Shown here: positions 41,899 to 43,297 of the stretch, one piece after another
Layout: each line of letters begins with the position of its first letter
Numbering within the stretch: position 1 is the stretch's first letter
DNA from: Symbiodinium natans
Lineage: Eukaryota > Sar > Dinophyceae > Suessiales > Symbiodiniaceae
Direction: 5' to 3'
Assembly (NCBI GenBank): GCA_905221605.1
Contig: CAJNDS010000299.1
Span: forward strand, 64,001 to 107,297
Length of the DNA stretch: 43,297 nt
The notes under the pieces: generated by a model
What the model was told of the DNA's origin: nothing
Databases searched by the model: none
What the model saw: the letters and a program-made list of their open reading frames with translations, nothing else
Made by a program: the position numbers and the translations under genes

Positions 41899-42240
41899 AT
41901 TGCAATTCCGGGCCGAGGTAGGCCACAGATCCTACGATTATCGCTATGCGAAGGCCCTTGCGCAGAGGCATACCAAAAATCAGACGAAACCCAAACACAT
42001 GCACTGCTCTAGGGTCACCGAGGGTTCATGCCCAATGCCAATGCATGCAAGGACAAAATTGAAACTACCACAAGGACAGGAAGGATGTCACTTCAATTTG
42101 ATTCAATTCACATGGAAAAACGACCGGCGAGCACAAAGCTTCGCAACAACAACCCCATCTGAGCGGCGTACCGGCGTACCAGTTCTGACAGTGGGATGTC
42201 GCGTGGTCGTGCTTTGCCTCGGGCCTCGGGCACGCGCTGA

Positions 42241-42819
42241 CTAGTCGAGGTGACTGATCTCGGCCACATTGCCGCGCCTGTCCCGCAAGTTCCTGTCAGC
42301 ACCCGCTTCCAGCAGCAAATGCACGATCTCACCTTGGCCCTTGCGGGCAGCGTGCATTAGAGCGGTCTTGCCTTCGGCGTCCTTCAGGTTCATGTTGACA
42401 CCAGCTTCCAGCAGCAAACGGACCATCTCAATGTGGCCCCGGGCACAGGCGTGCATCAGAGCTGTCTTCTCGCTGGTAGCACCGTCCTTCCAGTCCTTGT
42501 TGGCCCCTCCGTCAAGCAGAGCACGGGCTACTTCAACATGGCCTTGCTTGGCGGCGTACATCACAAACTCTTCTGTAGCTCGGTCTTCCAGGTCTGGCCT
42601 ACCCAATGTGGAGGTCACCACTAGCTGCCACTCAGTCGTTTTGAGAGGCATGCCAGGAAGTTCCTCGAAGCCGCTCTCAGACTCAAAAAGCCGTTGAAAG
42701 CTCATTGGGTAGTGATACTTTGCACGCAAGTGGCGCTTCACGGCCACCACATCCCAGAATTTGTTCTTGGGCTCAGCGGCAAGCTCTTCCCCGGAAACAC
42801 GGCTACACACGCGCAGCAT
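42241..42819 (-). CDS. Ubiquitin-like/ankyrin-repeat protein
   Basis: Single-exon, 192-residue protein. Residues 1-73 (MLRVCSRVSGEELAA onward) match the divergent ubiquitin-like N-terminus that often precedes ankyrin repeats in dinoflagellate proteins. Three ankyrin repeats follow at about 81-113, 114-150 and 151-183, with the helical signatures AAKQGHVEVARALLDGGAN, KTALMHACARGHIEMVRLLL and KTALMHAARKGQGEIVHLLL. The last ends at DRRGNVAEISHLD and the stop. Ankyrin repeats bind partner proteins; nothing here shows a specific partner or catalytic activity, so a protein-interaction or scaffold role is inference. Repeats 2 and 3 are close to each other (TALMHA shared), suggesting recent repeat duplication. 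No frame break is visible. Confidence 0.9.
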   Translation of the reverse strand: MLRVCSRVSGEELAAEPKNKFWDVVAVKRHLRAKYHYPMSFQRLFESESGFEELPGMPLKTTEWQLVVTSTLGRPDLEDRATEEFVMYAAKQGHVEVARALLDGGANKDWKDGATSEKTALMHACARGHIEMVRLLLEAGVNMNLKDAEGKTALMHAARKGQGEIVHLLLEAGADRNLRDRRGNVAEISHLD

Positions 42820-43297
42820 GGCACTGGCGTCTATAAGACCGTCTATTCAAAATAGCCTCACCCTGAGATAGGCCAAATCCCTGCGGGCCAGGGGTCCCAC
42901 AACTTTGAGTGTTGCCTTCCCCAGAGTGCCCCATACCCTCAACAAACAATCCAGCTGACATGTCAAGGGGTCTTTATGAAAACACCATAGACCCTCATAA
43001 TTACCCCTATATAAACCCTAAATCCTAAACTCTAGAGCCCAGGGCTGCGGCAGCTACAGAGCAGCCGCGAGCGGAGGAGGCCGCGTACGAGAAGCTCGCC
43101 AATCTCAGGCTTCATTCTTGGGGGAGGGGGGGTTTGGGGGGGGGGGGGGGGGGGTCGGGCAGGGTTTGGCGAGGGGTTGGGGGGGGGGGTTGGGGGTTGT
43201 TCAGGGGTTTAGGGCAAGGTTTGTGGGTTTAGGCCTGGCGGGCTTTCTTCAGGTTAGGATGTTGGAGTTTACAAGGGTTTAGGACGCGTACAGGACT
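42820..43297. other. Sequence upstream of the ankyrin gene
   Basis: 5' flank of the minus-strand gene, then a G-rich stretch (43120-43240) with a 19-nt G run. Nothing else seen. Confidence 0.5.

Overview
The window looks like nuclear DNA from a dinoflagellate, most likely a Symbiodiniaceae-type genome. Four things point there: interspersed plant-type telomere repeat (TTTAGGG/CCCTAAA) throughout; a multi-exon gene whose reading frame closes only if about six of ten introns use GC-AG splice sites; the gene content (cyclic-nucleotide-binding ion channel with an ankyrin and Nudix-like tail, a major intrinsic protein, a ubiquitin-like/ankyrin protein); and a 14-base match to the dinoflagellate spliced leader. 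Species cannot be fixed from sequence alone.

Layout. 1-20.4 kb holds no confident gene. It contains simple repeats, telomere-like tracts, several MITE-like inverted-repeat elements, a possible spliced-leader relic (4171-4184), a pair of diverged coding-like 75-nt fragments (5497-5571 and 6304-6378) and one possible exon near 13.3-13.5 kb. 20447-26015 (minus strand) is an eleven-exon channel gene that I reconstructed exon by exon. It encodes about 1213 residues: charged N-terminus, S1-S6 with a TVGLGD filter, C-linker, cNBD, ankyrin-like region and a Nudix-like C-terminal domain. 26-34 kb is repeat-rich and gene-poor, with one or two weak coding candidates. 34121-35104 (minus) is an intronless aquaporin-type MIP with two NPA boxes. 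35.9-36.6 kb has two tandem arrays, one made of GC-rich hairpin units. 40.1-41.8 kb is a young tandem array of about 0.53-kb units, each carrying a short element related to an intron of the channel gene. 42241-42819 (minus) is a ubiquitin-like plus ankyrin-repeat protein.

All three confident genes lie on the minus strand, as expected for dinoflagellate unidirectional gene clusters. I see no metabolic link among them: two are membrane transport proteins, and the third is a member of a very large dinoflagellate ankyrin family.

The most interesting theme is mobile DNA acting as introns. At least four of the ten channel introns contain or largely consist of short inverted-repeat elements (families B, C and D here) whose relatives occur elsewhere in the window. 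A separate family (A, seven copies) has telomere-like TTTAGGG sequence inside its terminal inverted repeats, and a 140-nt telomere array sits at the centre of a larger inverted repeat. This suggests that non-autonomous elements help spread both introns and interstitial telomere sequence here. Family letters A-F are labels of convenience for this window.
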